NCBI RefSeq assembly: GCF_042468235.1
Contig: NZ_CP170386.1
Location: 620,001-684,000, forward strand
DNA: 64,000 bases
DNA from: Lonepinella sp042468235
GTDB taxonomy: Bacteria; Pseudomonadota; Gammaproteobacteria; Enterobacterales; Pasteurellaceae
Direction of reading: 5' to 3'
Of this stretch, positions 63,272 through 64,000 are shown piece by piece (position 1 is the stretch's first letter; the number at the start of each line of letters is the position of its first letter). The position numbers and the translations under genes are program-made. The notes under the pieces are model-generated. The model was given only the letters and a program-made list of their open reading frames with translations, was not told the DNA's origin and made no database searches.

Positions 63272-63351
63272 TCCGTTAGTTTCCTACGTCAGCGTTAACT
63301 GTATCAGGTTCACGGGTATGTTCTCAGCTGGTAAGCACCCCGACTAACGCA
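63272..63351 (-). promoter_or_regulatory. TPP riboswitch (THI element)
   Basis: Read on the minus strand: P1 strand CGTTAG, then GGGGTGC, AGCTGAGA, ACATACCC, GAACCTGAT, CAGTTAACGCTG, ACGTAGGAAA and the closing P1 strand CTAACG. The CUGAGA and ACCUGAU blocks and GxxAGGRAA end are the hallmark of the TPP aptamer. P1 pairs 63344-63349 with 63274-63279. It lies about 95 bases upstream of the AfuA-like gene. Confidence 0.95.
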
Positions 63352-63469
63352 GTGCACTATAATACGTAATGTTTCATTTGTAAATAACAGGATAGTTAAA
63401 ATTCTCATTGTTTTACATATCAAAAATAGCTATAATTCACTGTAAATAAAAACAGATTAAATTATAATT

Positions 63470-64000
63470 ATGGCAGATATTTCAGAATTACTTGATGGCT
63501 TAAATGATAAACAGCGTGATGCGGTGGCAGCTAAATTAGGCAACTATCTTATACTAGCCGGGGCGGGTAGTGGAAAAACGCGAGTCCTCACACATCGTAT
63601 TGCATGGTTGGTTGCGGTGGAAGGTATTTCCGAAGGAAGTATCATGGCAGTAACCTTTACTAATAAAGCGGCAACGGAAATGCGTCAACGGATTCAAGCT
63701 ACGCTAGCTCAACATTCTCAACAACACCTATTTTCAATGTGGGTTGGCACATTTCATAGCATCGCTCATCGTTTACTGCGTTCTCATTATGCCGATGCCA
63801 AATTACCGCAAGATTTTCAAATTTTAGACAGTGAAGATCAGCTTCGTTTAGTCAAACGGTTATTAAAATTACACAATTATGATGATAAAAACTTCCCTCC
63901 CAAACATGCTTGTTGGTTTATTAATAAACAGAAAGATGATGGGTTACGTCCCCACCAAATAGATGATATGCATGATCGAGAAACTAAAGAGTGGGTACGC
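63470..64000 (+). CDS. uvrD: DNA helicase II UvrD, N-terminal part (cut by window end)
   Basis: The first 177 residues are visible. They show the superfamily 1A helicase Q-motif (LNDKQRDAV), Walker A AGAGSGKT at about residues 30-37, and motif Ia TFTNKAATEMRQR, then the GTFHSIAHRLLRSH motif. UvrD unwinds DNA in mismatch and nucleotide excision repair. Rep is similar, but the start MADISELLDGLNDKQRDAV fits UvrD. Confidence 0.92.
   Translation, partial: MADISELLDGLNDKQRDAVAAKLGNYLILAGAGSGKTRVLTHRIAWLVAVEGISEGSIMAVTFTNKAATEMRQRIQATLAQHSQQHLFSMWVGTFHSIAHRLLRSHYADAKLPQDFQILDSEDQLRLVKRLLKLHNYDDKNFPPKHACWFINKQKDDGLRPHQIDDMHDRETKEWVR

Noticed and set aside
1..64000. CRISPR arrays, tRNA or rRNA genes, prophage or toxin-antitoxin loci
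   Set aside because: No regularly spaced repeats, no cloverleaf or rRNA sequence and no phage-type or toxin-antitoxin gene pairs were seen. The frequent short repeats are uptake sequences.

Overview
The window is a stretch of chromosome from a low-GC gammaproteobacterium of the family Pasteurellaceae. The clearest signature is the DNA uptake signal sequence AAGTGCGGT. It occurs dozens of times, both inside genes and as inverted pairs that serve as terminators. This 9-mer is the form used by the Haemophilus influenzae / Aggregatibacter / Pasteurella multocida subclade; the Actinobacillus pleuropneumoniae subclade uses ACAAGCGGT. Gene content and many local gene orders match H. influenzae, but I cannot name the species.

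Layout: (1) 1-2.8 kb: the end of an NhaC-type antiporter, then ilvIH. (2) 2.9-10.5 kb: dacB, greA, yhbY, rlmE, ftsH, folP and glmM, a block for cell wall, RNA modification, folate and amino sugars, with a GC-rich inverted-repeat element between greA and yhbY. (3) 10.8-15.9 kb: htrA, purR with a divergent 26-residue YnhF-like membrane peptide, a decayed IS3-family (IS150 group) element, mdh and argR. (4) 15.9-24.3 kb: yfcH, the lipid-transport pair letA-letB (seven MCE domains), ydfG, prlC and ybaN. (5) 24.5-30.1 kb: cmk, rpsA, ihfB, lapA, lapB, pyrF and yciH. (6) 30.1-39.0 kb: sirB-like, lrp, ftsK, lolA, rarA, serS and ettA. (7) 39.2-41.4 kb: a periplasmic methionine sulfoxide repair module (fused MsrAB, CcdA, TlpA-like thioredoxin). 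(8) 41.8-47.9 kb: pyruvate dehydrogenase aceE-aceF-lpdA. (9) 48.1-55.0 kb: a MepS-like lipoprotein, hemH, a hotdog thioesterase, ydiJ, hel (lipoprotein e(P4)) and a YbhA-like phosphatase. (10) 55.0-62.1 kb: a selenocysteine-containing formate dehydrogenase (fdxG with in-frame UGA, fdxH, fdxI), its assembly factor fdhE, and divergent fdhD. (11) 62.1-64.0 kb: an orphan AfuA/FbpA-type binding protein under a TPP riboswitch, then the start of uvrD.

Most of the window is core genome with conserved operons. The most unusual item is the TPP riboswitch controlling a lone substrate-binding protein whose closest recognisable relatives are the AfuA (sugar-phosphate) proteins rather than ThiB. This suggests an unrecognised thiamine-related or thiamine-phosphate uptake component. 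Other points of interest are the selenoprotein with its SECIS hairpin and FNR-type promoter, IS150-group end relics at gene-block junctions (one between the two arms of an uptake-sequence terminator), the GC-rich paired-hairpin element, and uptake sequences that form part of signal peptides. No tRNA, rRNA, CRISPR array, prophage or intact insertion sequence was seen.
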